From positions 558,001 through 622,000 of the forward strand of contig JAACJP010000020.1 in NCBI GenBank assembly GCA_013368375.1: DNA of 64,000 nt. Direction: 5' to 3'. The translations under genes were made by a program, and so were the position numbers. How positions within the stretch are numbered: the stretch's first letter is position 1; each line of letters begins with the position of its first letter. Below the pieces are notes generated by a model. The model was not told the DNA's origin, searched no databases, and saw only the letters and a list, made by a program, of their open reading frames with translations. This document shows, piece after piece, positions 22,195-33,512 of this stretch. The stretch comes from Tricholomella constricta. Its lineage: Eukaryota; Basidiomycota; Agaricomycetes; Agaricales; Lyophyllaceae.

Positions 22195-25100
22195 CTATAA
22201 ACGAGTGTTGCGAGCGGCGCGTACAAGTTCGAGGTGACGATGACGAGCAACAACATGACGAGGGCGGTTCTGAAAGCGGAAAAGGTCAGGGAGGTAACGT
22301 ATATGGTAGAAATCGTAGCTACGAAGGTAAGGGTTAAGGTAGAATGATACCGCTTCATCGAGAACCGTGTCAGATGACCATGCTCGGTCGATAGACCGTC
22401 CGAATTGTGGTATGAGGTGGCAGGAGCGGATGACCTGGGCTGCAGAAATGATCGAAGCACGTCGCCGGTGATTGTGCGATGAAAATGATGTCTTGAACAT
22501 GCCGAGATTGTCGTCGAACGTCCCGAGAGGTTTGAACCAGTGAACATATAGTAATGGGTCGGTGAACGAGCCATATTGATCTGGAAGGGTAAATATGAGC
22601 CGAACCTGAGCAATGCAGATGCCTATGCAGTATTCAGCTCCGTTGTCACTAAAATTATAAGGGAGACTTACCATCAAGAGGACCATTTGCGCGTCCACCT
22701 GCACGGACTCGAACGAGGACAGTACTGAATCGAGAGGGCGATGCTTTCGTGATTCCTTGGGTGGTGACGCTTCCGCGCTTGTACTTGGTGGCTATGACCG
22801 TGTCCTTGACGATGGTGCGTGAAACCTCGGGGATAGGCGGAAGGAAAAGAGAAAGGCGGTGGTAGACAGGAAAAGTGGAGAAATCATTCAAAGGGATACG
22901 AGGAGTGATGGAACGATCGCGAAGGAATTGGATGAGGTGAAAGATGAAGTCTTGCGCGCCAAAGTCTTGGATAATAGACGTTGCTGTAGCGTGAGGGAGC
23001 GCAGGCTTTTTGGCGACACGGTATGTTGTTGTTTGGACTTGTGGGTGCTGGATTCTTTCGTCAACGGGCACATCTGCATCCTCCTCCTCGCTGGCGTTCC
23101 CTGAAGTCGTCTCTGTCGCAGACCGGTCACACTTCCTCCACTGCAAGTATGCGCTAAACCGCTGTATTGCCTCCTGACGTCGGAGCCATGTTGTCATCTG
23201 CTTCGTGTAAGCCTTCTTGTTGCTCGCCCGATACCCTACTTTTGCTAAGTCAATGTGAAGCCGTTCGGTCGCCTCCGTATTAAAACCAGTCGCACTACCA
23301 AGCGCTCGGATGGAATCCAGGTAATGCTTGATATTGTGGAGCTTGCTGATGTTGAAATGCGTCCGTATGTCCAGATCGATGAAAACCTGCTTATGTTCGT
23401 GAAATGTGGCCCAAGCTGCGTCCAAATGCACTAGAGACTCTTCGGTATGGACTTCGAATTGCGCATAGTAGATGAAGTCTAACACCTCGTACAGCGCGCA
23501 CCACACCAGGATCAGTTGTATTCGCCAAGACTCCGAGAAAAACTTTTTCCATGTTTTTATGCTCAGTGCCGGTCCACTGTGTTGTGAGTGAGATCCCTTT
23601 TTTGAAGTGGCGGAGGGTGGGATGTGGTGTCATTGCTCGAAACCGTCGATCGATTTCGTCGGCACCGCCAGGAACCGCCTCTGATGCCCAACTGACAATG
23701 TGATCCTTGAAGACACCGAGGTGAAGTTGGTGGAGGATATCGGGAGTAATGCATGCAAAGATGTCGCAGTGAGGTAAGTCTTTCCAGAAGGGGTTTATCG
23801 GTCGAAGCGAATGCTGAATGAACTCTTCGGGGTTTCCGCCACGGGACCGTTGAGCCAAGGCATGCAGGGTTTTTTCTGGGTCGCGCAGGACAGAGTGAAT
23901 GGGATCGCCGCGTTGTTTAGGGTTTACGATGCATTTCGGGCAAGCACTCTCTTTGCATGCAGCAACAAGACACTGCTCTGGGTAATCGGCGACGTAGGCG
24001 GCAACAATCGGGTAGGCCATTCGCACAAACCCATCTGTGCAATTCATCCTGACACCATTTTTCCCAGCTTCCACCAATGGCTTCAGGATCGTGCGCATAC
24101 ACTCGTGGAAGAGCTGGTATCCTTCGACTGATCGTTGACCCTTAGAAAAGCACTCCAGCTTCGAGACCGGTATGTAACCAATCAAAACCATGGCTTGCGC
24201 AGTGCTCTGACGACGGAGCTCGTGCTCCGTGTTTCCAATCCCCAGATACACTGGATAGGCTTGTTTATCACCGCTAAACAATGTCAGGCTTGTCTTGTCT
24301 GATGAAACAATTACAGGGACAACTGTTGCTCCTGGCGGTAAGTCATCCTAAACCGTGACGGCAAACAATCAGGTTCTGATGCATCGGATAGGAATTGAGG
24401 CCGACTCGCCTGTGTGTCATGCCACCAGTTAGCAGTGTGCATCTCTCCGTACTCGCGGTTCATGCGATTATTATCACGATATACGCGACATGGTGCGTAT
24501 GCATTGTTTTTGCCAATTAGTGGATTTTCCATTAATTCTTGCACACAATCGACAGGATTTCGATGCCAGAGCTCGACCTCCTCCGTCTGTAAGTTTCCCT
24601 CAGAGTCCTTTTCATCACCTGTAATCTGAAATACTGTGCATGTCCATTCAGGGCCACGAGGAAGAGCGTCGATACGCTGCAGAAGGCTTCTCGTATTATG
24701 GAAACTAGGTTTTGCATCACTGCGGGTCTATTTGGTATGTGAGCTCTCTTTTCAAGTGTGAAGTCTCTCGTGCTTACGCTTTCCAGGTTCAGAAATGCAT
24801 CCATCTTTGTCTGGCTTACTCCTGAGGTCATAAGCCACTGTGCTAGCTCCCATTCAGCATGGCTTGTAAAAGGAGCCCATGGTGAGTCACCAAGTTCAGC
24901 TTGCCGCTCACGGTATGCTTCAAATGAGCTCTGACATCGACCATATCTAGTGCCTGCGGGCCCGGGATAATCCTCGACCCAGCGAATTCCCGGTGCCTCT
25001 GATTCATCCGGAACATCTTCGACTTTGACAGAGCGACGACGTGCTGGAGCTGGAGCTGGCGGAGGTGGAGAGGATGGGTTGTCATGAGGCTGCTCGTCGG

Positions 25101-25251
25101 TCTCCCTAGTGTCAGGGTTGGGTGGGTTTGCCAGGGCCGATCCACTATACTTGTCCAAGAATTTTTCAAGACACGGTGGAGTTTGGAAAATATGTGAGTT
25201 TATCCCCTGTACAGTCCGAGTGACGAGATGGCAGAATTCGCACTGAGGCAT
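22195..25251 (-). pseudogene. Plavaka transposase, probably inactivated by one frameshift
   Basis: Starts at the ATG at 25251 with a C2H2-like finger (MPQCEFCHLVTRTVQGINSH). Further on are ELAQWLMTSGVSQTKMDAFL, EVELWHRNPVDCVQELMENP, LIGYIPVSKLECFSKGQRS, the block DGFVRMAYPIVAAYVADYPE, SACPKC, NPFWKDLPHCDIFACITPD, ILHQLHLGVFKDH, GFNTEATERLHIDLAK, and a C-terminal RLIFTLPDQYG, RSCHLIPQFGR and SFYLNPYLR. These are the landmarks of Plavaka transposases, acting in the nucleus in cut-and-paste movement. Introns are short GT-AG. Between DPGVVRAVR and VLDFIYYAQ (about 23515) the frame changes with no intron that would fix it, which suggests a small deletion. Confidence 0.88.
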
Positions 25252-25361
25252 GTCTGAGCAGACGTTGGGATTGAGATGTCTCGAATTTGTGACTCCGCAA
25301 GATCAATTTTTTTCTCTCTTCACCGCAACAACTTCCAACATTCCTCAAGCTTCCTTCAACA
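25252..25361. promoter_or_regulatory. Shared promoter of the two divergent Plavaka genes
   Basis: Only 110 bp separate the transposase ATG (25251, minus) from the companion-gene ATG (25362, plus). The stretch has a CT-rich tract (TTTTTTTCTCTCTTC) near the plus-strand gene, a common fungal core-promoter feature. No clear TATA box. Co-expression is inferred from layout only. Confidence 0.5.
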
Positions 25362-27249
25362 ATGGCTGGTAGACGAAGGCACATCCTTTCTGATGACGAA
25401 GCCTCCAACGAGGATGAGCCAGTCATAGAACCTGTCTCAAAGAAACAACGGAAGTCGAAGCCCACGGAAAAGGTTCAACATGCAGGTACCTGTTCCTATT
25501 TATCTACCTCATTTACACTGTTTATTGGCACCCCACAGACAAGGAAAACCTCTTAAAAGAGAAGAAAAAAGTCGCTGATCTCCAGAAGAAGCTCACAAAA
25601 CTCCAGAAGTCATTCGGATCTTCAAAAGGTAATGCTCGCTCGCCCCCAATACTACATTTAATTTATATATCAATTCTCTAGCTGCTTCTCGCTCTAGAGG
25701 AGATGCTGAAAGTAGTGACGGGCCTGAAAGTGAGGAACACGATGATGAGGACATTCTCTTTTCAAGCTCGGTGAGCCAGTGACCATCCGAGTTGTCGATG
25801 ATTATTTCTGAATTTTGTTGCATAGATTAAACCTCTTGCACCTATTATTGTGCCACAAATGCCGACCCCTGTCTGTCGCATTGACCTCTCTCAAGTCGGC
25901 ATTCCAACTGTGCAGGCCCCGCGCTCGTCGTTCATCACTGCGGCTGCCACGTCACGCTCAACTCCACCTGACGATGAGAATTTCTCCTCCCACAAAGTCA
26001 ATGATCCGCATGATGTTGACATGGAGCAAGACAATAGGTCGTCGCCACCATCATCCCCATGCAAAAAACAGCAGTATTCTCCCGGGTCTGCTGATAGACC
26101 ATTTTCGCAGCCCAACAAGTCAAAGCCTCGACTGGTCAAGGTCATCCTCTCTCCTGGAGCAAATCTCAAGGAAGCTCCGAAACTTTCCGACTTCGACGAC
26201 GCAAATGTTCGTGCACTTTTGATCGGTGCTGTTCGTGAGTATGAGACGCTCATCTGCGCTAAGAATTCCTTCCCTAGCCTTGCCCTTCGAACCCACTGGG
26301 CCGAAATGTGCTGGGCCAATATACAGAAGGATAAAGATGGGACTGTACCAGAGCAACACTATGAATTCACGGCGCGCATCTTACGTTATGTAAGTGGTTG
26401 TTCAAGTACTGTAATGCACCATTCTGACATCGAATAATATTAGATGAAGAAGCGAGGCTCACGGATCCGTGGTGACCTCCTTGACCCTGTGCGCGAACAG
26501 GTCATGTGTCGGTTTAGGTTCCGTCTGAATGGCAAGGCTCGTGATGTGGAGAAGAACAGGGTGACAGCGTTATCACTATATTTAGAGAAGAACTTTCACT
26601 ACAAGGTAATGTCTCTCTCAGTCTCTCACCGACTGACTCATATCGGGCTTACTTGTTTTTATTAGGACGTCAAGACCAATTCAGGGTATTGTGAAAACCC
26701 TATCATTCTCGATGTCCTCTGCGCAACCTGGTTTAGGGATGTAACGTCTGCCGGTGTTTTATGGGAACAATATTTCAATCCCATTTCCATCGACACACTG
26801 GCCCTGGTATTTACCCTTGTACATTTTTCCTACATTGTCGACATAGATCAGGCACTAACGGCTTTGTAGGTCAGCCACTGTATTCACGAGTGGTCATCCG
26901 GCAACCGCATCAAAACAAATTTTGCCGAGAAGGATGTCCTCGAGTCATACAAGGTTTTTCGTGGCGACCTCGACCGATGGCAACACCTCAACCTCACGGT
27001 CACCACCAACAAACGCAAGAAACTGTTTGCTCGTGCTTTGTGCGTACATATACAAGTCACTCTTATGTTTGTCTGCTGACATTATCTTTCGATAGCAAGA
27101 ATGCAGGCGGGGTCACTGCCACCAAACCACGATCACAACTCACCGGAGAAGCAGAAGAACGTGCTCGGAAAGAATTGGAAGGCCATACTGGGGAGACGGA
27201 CAGTGAGCTCGAGGGGACTGTCAGTAGTGATGTCGACGGCAATGAATAG
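25362..27249 (+). CDS. Transposon companion protein resembling the DUF6532 family
   Basis: Multi-exon gene from the ATG at 25362 to a TAG at 27247, introns of about 50-80 bp with GT/AG ends. The N-terminus is basic with a nuclear-signal-like SKKQRKSKP and a coiled coil (KEKKKVADLQKKLTKLQK). A disordered Ser/Pro/Asp region follows. The C-terminal half is a folded domain with EKNRVTALSLYLEKNF, NPIILDVLCATWF, FNPISIDTLALVFTLV, and ISEWSSGNRIKTNF followed by a Tyr-rich helix. This pattern resembles the Agaricomycete DUF6532 domain as I remember it; function unknown. Its place inside the transposon ends, divergent from the transposase, suggests a role in transposition or regulation, or capture of a host gene. 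Confidence 0.7.
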
Positions 27250-27513
27250 AATCTCCTGCATAGCGAGAATCAGCTATTTCTTGATAGTCATGGATACCTG
27301 TCATACCTAACAAGTATGTTCAATTATGGAGCTGGTACAGACAGGTACGTGGCTTAGCAGAGGGCTACCCAGGAGCTACCAACCTTGTACCAACCTCTAC
27401 ATTCTTGGGCATGTAGCTACAAACAAGTACCTAAAGGGGACTTGGGTCTGCAAGGTCCGCGATCTACCAACGTTACAACTCTCTATGTACCACAGTCAAA
27501 TTTTCCTGATGCC

Positions 27514-30500
27514 TCAGTCGTCGAAAGAGCGATGATGTCCTGGCGCTTAGCGCTCCAGGAAACGGCGCCGCCATAGATAATAAAGGCGTACCCAGATATA
27601 GCATGCCGATCCTCGGCCATGCTCCCATCCGCATCCGCATATCCTACTAACTCCTTCTGATTTCCCCCATAGACTAACCATAAATCCGTCGAGCCCTTCA
27701 GGTAGCGAAAAATGCGCTTGACGGCTTCCCAGTGCGCCAGACCCGGTTTCTTGGAGAAGCGAGAGACTGTCTGGATGGCAAAGGCTATGTCGGGACGCAT
27801 TCCGAGTGCAGCGTACATGAGTGATCCGACGGCTTCAAGATAAGGGACATCGCGCATTTGAGCGAACTCAGCTGTGGTCGCGGGAGATTGAGCAGAGGAA
27901 AGTCGAGCATTGGTGTCCATAGGAATAGATACAGGCTTCAGATCCTGGAAGCCATAGCGTCGGAGAATAGAGTCGAGGTATGAGCGTTGGGAAAGTGATA
28001 TGGTGCGTCGGTCCCGATCGCGCTTGATCTCAATGCCGAGGAGCCAGTGTAATTCACCGAGATCGGTGATCTCCACGTGCTCGGCGATCAAACCCTTGAA
28101 TTCCACAATGAGTGTGATCTCAGTGGCTGTGATCGTGCAGTCGTCGACGTGCACCAGCACGATGATTAGACCAGCCCCAGTGCGCCGATAGAACACCGAT
28201 GTGTGGACCTCGCATCTCGAGAACCCCAGTTTGATCATCATAATCTCTACAAGTCGTTGATACCAGCGCCGACCGGACTGTTTCAACCCGTACAAGGTCT
28301 TCCGGAGGCGGCATACTTGGTTAGATGAGTTGCGATCGGCGTAGCCTGGAGGCTGTTTCATGTAGATGACCTCGTTGGAGGTGAGTACTCCATTCAGATA
28401 CGCTCCTTTGATGTCGATTTGGTGGAGTTCCATGTCAGCGGCGGCGGCCATGGCAAGGACAAGTCGGATGGAGGCGAGTTTGGCAACAGGTGCGTACGTG
28501 TCGAAATAATCGACTCTGGGTACCTGGGAAAATCCCTGCGCGACGAGGCGCGCCTTGTATCGGATGACATTTCCTGCCGCATCTTTCTTTGCTCGGAAGA
28601 CCCACTTCGACCCGACGATATTTGCGTTGGTCAGCGCCGTGGTGAGTTCCCAAGTTTCGGCCTCCCGTAGAACTGCTAATTCCTCCTGAATCGCTTTCTC
28701 CCAAAGCAGCCAATCTGGGCGTCTCATTGCCTCAGCCAGGGATCGCGGCTCCAGAGCCTCCGCTTTGCTTATTGCGGCCAACAGCGCGTACTCCTCAAGA
28801 TCTTCGGCGGACATAATGTAATCCGCCAGTCCCTCCCCCTCAAGTACTGCAATCGGTTCTTCCTCGACGGGAGGTTGGACCTGGATACCTCGGGCTAGCT
28901 TGGGATCGGAGGGGCGCATCGAGTTGACGCCCTTTCCGTCGATAATGTCTTGAATGCGCTGACTAGGTTTGCGATCGCGACGACTCCTGATGGGCGCTTC
29001 TTCGGGCTCGTCGTCGCTGGCTTCGGGGATCTCTGGAGTTGGAGGTGGGGGTGCCGGAGCGATGGGAATGATGGGGATAATGGGATTGACTGTGGGGGGA
29101 ACTGGGCCGGGAACGGCTGCGGGGGGTGCGTCGGGTTTCGTTTCGACAAACTCCCAATCCTCCCCCTCGAGACGAGAAGCCGATGCGCTGGTCTTGTCGA
29201 AATAGACGTTGCGCTCCGTGGTGACGCTTCGTTTATCCGGCCAGTAGACCCGGCATCCGTTACTTCCTTCGACCATCCCGAGCCATCGCCCCTCACGTAC
29301 TCTCCCTCCCAGTTTATTCCCACCCTCTATCCTCACCCAGACCTTCTCTCCCCATTCCTGGACGTCCCTCAAGTCGGGTTTCTTGCCGTAAAGTGCCTCG
29401 TACGGCGTCTTGTCTGCGATGGCCTTGGTTGACGTCCGGTTCATTAAGAAAACGACATGGCGCGCGCATTCTCCCCATAGCATTTTGGGGAGACTGCTGG
29501 CGTGGAGGAGAGCGCGTATGCGCTCGACGATGATGCGATTACGACGTTCGGCGACGCCGTTGTGTTGGGGAGTGTCGTGAACGGTGAGTTTCTGTTCCGT
29601 TCCCTGGGTTTTCAAATATGCGATAAACTCCTTCCCCAAATATTCCCCACCGCAATCGGAGTGTAAGACTTTGATCTTGGCGCCGTGCTGAGCGCCACAC
29701 CACGCCTCGAAGTTCTTATAGGCGGTGGAGGCTTCGTCCTTCGAGCGGAGGAGCTGAAGGTACGTGAATCTGGTGTGATCATCAGTGAAGGTGATATAAT
29801 ATCGCCTTCCAGCCTTTGTAGGGACCGGTGCAGGCCCCCAGAGGTCGCTATGGATCTCGCCACCGAAAGCTGTGGCGCGCTCGCCCGCTCGAGCTTTCAA
29901 GACGGGCTTTCTGGTAGCCTTCGCGTAGACGCAAGACTCGCAGAAGAAAGGGTCACCGGAGGAGTTGTCGAGCCTCACTCCAGTTACGAAGCCGTCGGTG
30001 ACGAGCTTCTTAGCTATGGCTGGGGAGATGTGACCCATCCAACGATGGAATTGGTCCAGGGTGAGACTTTCCACAGCCGCGTTCGCAGAGTTCATCTCAT
30101 GCGCCACACGGTACAGTCCAGTGCCTGTCTTAGGCACCACTCCGACGGTCTCGCCCTCCGCGCTACGAATAACGCACTTCCCATCGCCGAAAGTGGCGGT
30201 GAAACCAAGATCGTCGAGACGACCGATGGACACAAGGGTGTATCCGACCTCAGGAGCGTACAGGACCTCCATGAGCTTAAGCTGTGTGACGTCGACACCG
30301 TTGGGTACGTCGATCGTAAGCTCCCCCTTTCCTACGGCTTTAAACTCCTGTTTGTTCGCAGCTCTGAAGGACTTGGGCGCCATTTCCACGAAGTTCTCGA
30401 GGTCGTCGCGATACGGAGAGATATGGCGAGTGCAGCCGGAGTCGAAGACTTCGCTGCATGGGGAACGGTTTGACGAAGCTTCAGCGCTCGCACTAACTAG

Positions 30501-30974
30501 TGCAGCGACGTTCTGGGAGGTGTGGGCGCGCCAGGCCTCAATGAATTGGTTGAGGTCTCGATCGTTCTCTTCGCCCTCTGAGTCCAGGATGACATAGTCG
30601 TGGAGCTCCCACCTATCCCGTCCCTCTGGCTCCGCCTCGTCCGCCCAGGGGTCCCGGAGATCATTCTCTGAGACCTCGGAGAACCAGTCTCCGTCGCTAT
30701 CAGTATCATCTCCACGATCGGATCCGCTGGACGAGTCCGAAACGGTCTGCAGCGCAGGCAGACTGCTTTCATCGGAGGTATAGCCGTCGACGCTATGCGC
30801 CGCAAATGCTCCCTCGCCCTCGTAGTCCGATTCGATTGCGGCGTTCGCTGCGCCGCCTCTCCCCTTGTCCTTAGTTGACGACTTCGAGGACTTGGGGCAT
30901 TTATCTTTGTAATGATCGGGGCTTCCACAGTCCCAGCACACGCCGCGCGGCTTGCGCTCGCGTTCCTTCCCCCC
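27514..30974 (-). CDS. Copia pol (protease, integrase, reverse transcriptase, RNase H), interrupted
   Basis: Domains in order: zinc knuckle CWDCGSPDHYKDKC, protease with DSGCTRH, pre-integrase HRWMGH, integrase core (ITFTDDHTRFTYL, SDCGGEY, HNGVAERRNRI), an Arg-rich linker, reverse transcriptase (WVFRAKKDAAGNV, GAYLNG, active site HVDD), and RNase H up to DIIALSTTEA. The last 100 residues are at 21662-21989. The frame is otherwise open for over 1150 codons, so before the Plavaka insertion the element was probably functional. Pol is in the -1 frame relative to gag. Confidence 0.95.
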
Positions 30975-31708
30975 TTCCATTTAGGGTTCGCCTTCCCTGG
31001 CGTAAACGCCATCGCCTCATTGCGATCACCGTCCTTGGACTTCACGGGCGCGCGACGTGTTCGTTGCGCGCGCTGGCGATCGGACTCCTCGCAAATCATC
31101 GAGATCAAAGCGTCGGGTGCGATCGTCTTCGAAGCGGTGTACTGCCTGGCACCGGCGAGTTGCCCAGAGGCGAAATTTGAGAGGGAAATGGGGAGGGAGG
31201 ACAGGATTGTGGAACGGTAGTCGGTGTCGCTGATTTCGACGCCGACAGTCGCTAGCTTTTCGTACTGCATGGCAAGAGCATCGAGAAACTCAGGGACGTC
31301 GCCCTTGTCAGGGCATTTGGACTCTAAGAACTTGGTACGGAGCTCATTTTGCGCGTAAGCTCCCTTGTCTGTATACTCCGCTACAATGGCGTCCCAGCGT
31401 TCTTTTACAGTCGGCTTCTTATGGACGCGCATCAGCGCGGAGTCGGGGATCTTCTGCGTCAGCAAGGACTTCGCCGAACACTCGTCCTTCTCCCACTTCG
31501 CTATTTCTATCTCCTGAGCGGGGGTGGCGGTTGCCCCATCCGGGATCACGATGCGCGCAGAGGCGCCGCTGTAGTGGCCCCAGAAACCCTTGGCCTGGAC
31601 CGCGTCCTTAAAATGGATAGAAAATATCGCCCAGTTAATTCCCGAAGCGTCCAGCTTCGGAATCGACGATGGCAGAGTGTCAGCGAGAGTGCTGGCGTTG
31701 GTAGACAT
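30968..31708 (-). CDS. Copia gag
   Basis: Starts at the ATG at 31708 (MSTNASTLADTLPSSIPKLD) and shows the usual Copia gag features: NWAIFSIHFKDAV, then ERWDAIVAEYTDKGAYAQNEL. It forms the capsid of the cytoplasmic virus-like particle in this family. Its frame runs on by chance to 30497, but the zinc knuckle that belongs to it lies in the -1 frame. The switch is at the heptamer GGGGGGA (30974-30968), which fits a -1 frameshift site or a one-base deletion in the G run. Confidence 0.85.
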
Positions 31709-31747
31709 AGACAGCAGCAAGCGAGTTGAAAGGCGGGGCCCATAACC

Positions 31748-32203
31748 TGTTAGAATTCCTGTATTAATGTACTCAGTGTTTGCACGCTAGACGGCGGTCA
31801 AACGACTATTATTCACCTGTATTAATGTACTAAGGAGTTTCAGTAAGCAAAGCAAAGAAAAGCGAAAGTAAGTATTGGCTCACCTCAGTGTTTGCACGCT
31901 AGACGGCGGTCAAACGACTGAGGGGAGACTACGAGAATGTATCCGTATATAAGTAAAGTAGCTAGGTGATCTAAACTACAAATAGGTGAACAAAAGGGAA
32001 GTTCTGGAGGAGAACTGTAAGCAAAAGGAATAGCATAGAATAACGAGCCTAGTGCTCGTTGAATACTAGTACAGTAAATGTGAAACACTTGAGGGGCAAA
32101 AGTACCGTACATACTTGTGGCGCCAAAGGTTCCGCGCGTCGGCGGCGCGCGCGAGTGATGCGCGTCAGGGTCACGGGGGCTCGGGCCGCTTGATATTCCA
32201 ACA
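31748..32203 (-). repeat. 5' LTR of the Copia element
   Basis: 456 bp, same sequence as 21199-21654 by eye. On the minus strand it has a TATA-like TTATATACGG near 31950. After its inner end the internal sequence starts GGTTATGGGCCC, the probable primer-binding region. Confidence 0.95.
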
Positions 32204-32208
32204 GGTTG

Positions 32209-32636
32209 AGTATCCAACGAGAGCGTCTGCACATTGGAGATAAATCCGAGGCTGTAATTATCACTTGAGCAAGGTGCATGTGGAGAACCAGAGCTCGACA
32301 GTGAAGCAAGACACAAAAAAGGCGGGGTTGGATGCGGGAGTTGAGTGTGATCTTTGAGTCGAGAACGCGTTGCAGCATTATCGAGGACAGGTGTTGATGA
32401 AAGACCCGGCTGGAAACAAATTCAGTCAAGTGTACATACCGGACTGGGTGAGGACGTACTGAAGGGGCATGGGCGGTGCTCCAGGCCAGTGATCTCATTT
32501 TCGGTTCTTCTGAAGGTGGACATTCCGACCACCAAGCTGGCAAGTCGTTGGTTTCATTGTGAATCGAGACCATATGTCCGTTCAAGTCTGCAAGGGTGAC
32601 GACCGGAATGCCATCGAAGGTTTCTCTAAATTTCAC
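32209..32636 (-). pseudogene. 5' part of the zinc-finger gene, separated by the Copia insertion
   Basis: Minus-strand open sequence (LPHPTPPFLCLASLSSSGSP onward, ending SLDTQP) continues in frame across the Copia target site into AESVSSSSDSFIPAP at 21193. An intron with donor GTATGT and acceptor TTTCCAG at about 32410-32440 joins an upstream exon; the ATG near 32570 (MVSIHNETNDLP) is a plausible start. The exon composition (Ser/Pro/Thr-rich) matches the region before the fingers. Exon limits are uncertain, and two frames stay open in part of the stretch. Confidence 0.55.
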
Positions 32637-32756
32637 CCATCAGGAAAACTCCAACATCTTTTCCAGGGGCTTTCGTGGCTTTTAAAAGCCGAAAAAGACC
32701 TCAAGCCAAAAAGACGTTGTGGCTTGGGCAAGCCCAGTCACTCACATACAGACACT

Positions 32757-33310
32757 ACAATGTAGCGTGTCCCACTGTCCAGCGGGGCAATACATTGTAG
32801 CGTACTTGACGGCACCAGCGGGGCCGCTGCAACGCCAGCGGGGCCCCTACATGTAGCCGTGTGGCACTGTACCAGCGGGCCCGCTGGTGCTGCAGCGGGC
32901 CTATACAGTGCTGTGAGGGGGGGGGGGGGGGGGGCAGGGTGGCAGGGATCTGCGGACCCCCGCGGATCGTTGTCCAGCACTGTATAAGCGTTGGGGTGGG
33001 GGGCAGCGGGGTGGCTAGCGGGGGATCTGCGGACCTCCGAGGATTGTTGTCCGTGGGCACACCCAGCACTGTATATGCGTTGGGGTGGGGGGCAGCGGGG
33101 TAGCTAGCGGGGGATGTGCGGACCTCCGCGGATCGTTGTCCAGCACTGTATATACGTTGGGGTGGGGGGCAGTGAGGTGGCTAGCGGGGGATCTGCGGAC
33201 CTCCGCGGATCGTTGTCCGTGGGCACACCCAGCACTGTATATGTGTTGGGGTGGGGGGGTGGCTAGCGGGGGGGCTTGAGGTATGTCCGCGGACATACTC
33301 ATACAAGCCC
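32757..33310. repeat. G-rich minisatellite with palindromes
   Basis: Four units starting AGCACTGTATA at about 32976, 33065, 33142 and 33231, alternately about 89 and 77 bp long, share GTTGGGGTGGGGGGCAGCGG and CTAGCGGGGGATCTGCGGAC. Left of them are a run of 18 G (32917-32934), several CCAGCGGGGC blocks and the perfect 18-bp palindrome ACCAGCGGGCCCGCTGGT (32871-32888). To the right is another 18-bp palindrome, GTATGTCCGCGGACATAC (33281-33298). The G blocks could form quadruplexes. No coding content. Confidence 0.9.
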
Positions 33311-33512
33311 GCGGGCCATCCACAGCCTAGTTCTGATAGCAATTCTGGGTTGCCTATCCCGAGCACTTGCAGAATGTGCACAGTTGCACTGATAAAGCTC
33401 TCAAAACTGACCAATTTTGCATGTCCGCGGGACCCGCGGGAATAAAGTATGCACACGTCGGGCTTGCAACAGTCTTTTATCTTAAAAGCTATTGAAGTAC
33501 ACACAACCATGT

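Larger units (their letters stand above)
21990..27511. mobile_element. Plavaka-type (CACTA/CMC superfamily) DNA transposon
   Basis: Terminal inverted repeats begin CATCAGGAAAA at 21990 and are mirrored by TTTTCCTGATG ending at 27511. A second shared block, GGTACATA, lies about 20 bp inside each end. The target site in the Copia RNase H gene is duplicated as CC, or as GCC if the final G is counted outside the element; both fit the short duplications of this superfamily. Inside are a minus-strand transposase gene and a plus-strand companion gene, transcribed divergently. The outer 250 bp at both ends carry many TACCT/AGGTA motifs that could bind transposase. Confidence 0.92.
21199..32203 (-). 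mobile_element. Copia-type LTR retrotransposon, complete but split by a Plavaka insertion
   Basis: Bounded by two 456-bp LTRs (21199-21654 and 31748-32203), each TG...CA, that look identical by eye, and by a 5-bp target-site duplication GGTTG (21194-21198 and 32204-32208). Coding order on the minus strand is gag, zinc knuckle, protease, integrase, reverse transcriptase, RNase H, the Copia order. A purine tract GAGGGGGAG lies directly before the 3' LTR. Without the 5.5-kb insertion the element is about 5.5 kb. Identical LTRs mean a recent insertion; the Plavaka insertion is younger still. It landed in the coding region of a zinc-finger gene. Confidence 0.97.

Noticed and set aside
29685..30473. 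Plus-strand frame of 262 codons inside the Copia element
   Set aside because: Antisense to integrase and protease with clear motifs.
32975..33262. Regular repeats considered as a CRISPR-like array
   Set aside because: No unique spacers, units vary in length and the genome is eukaryotic; a minisatellite explains it.
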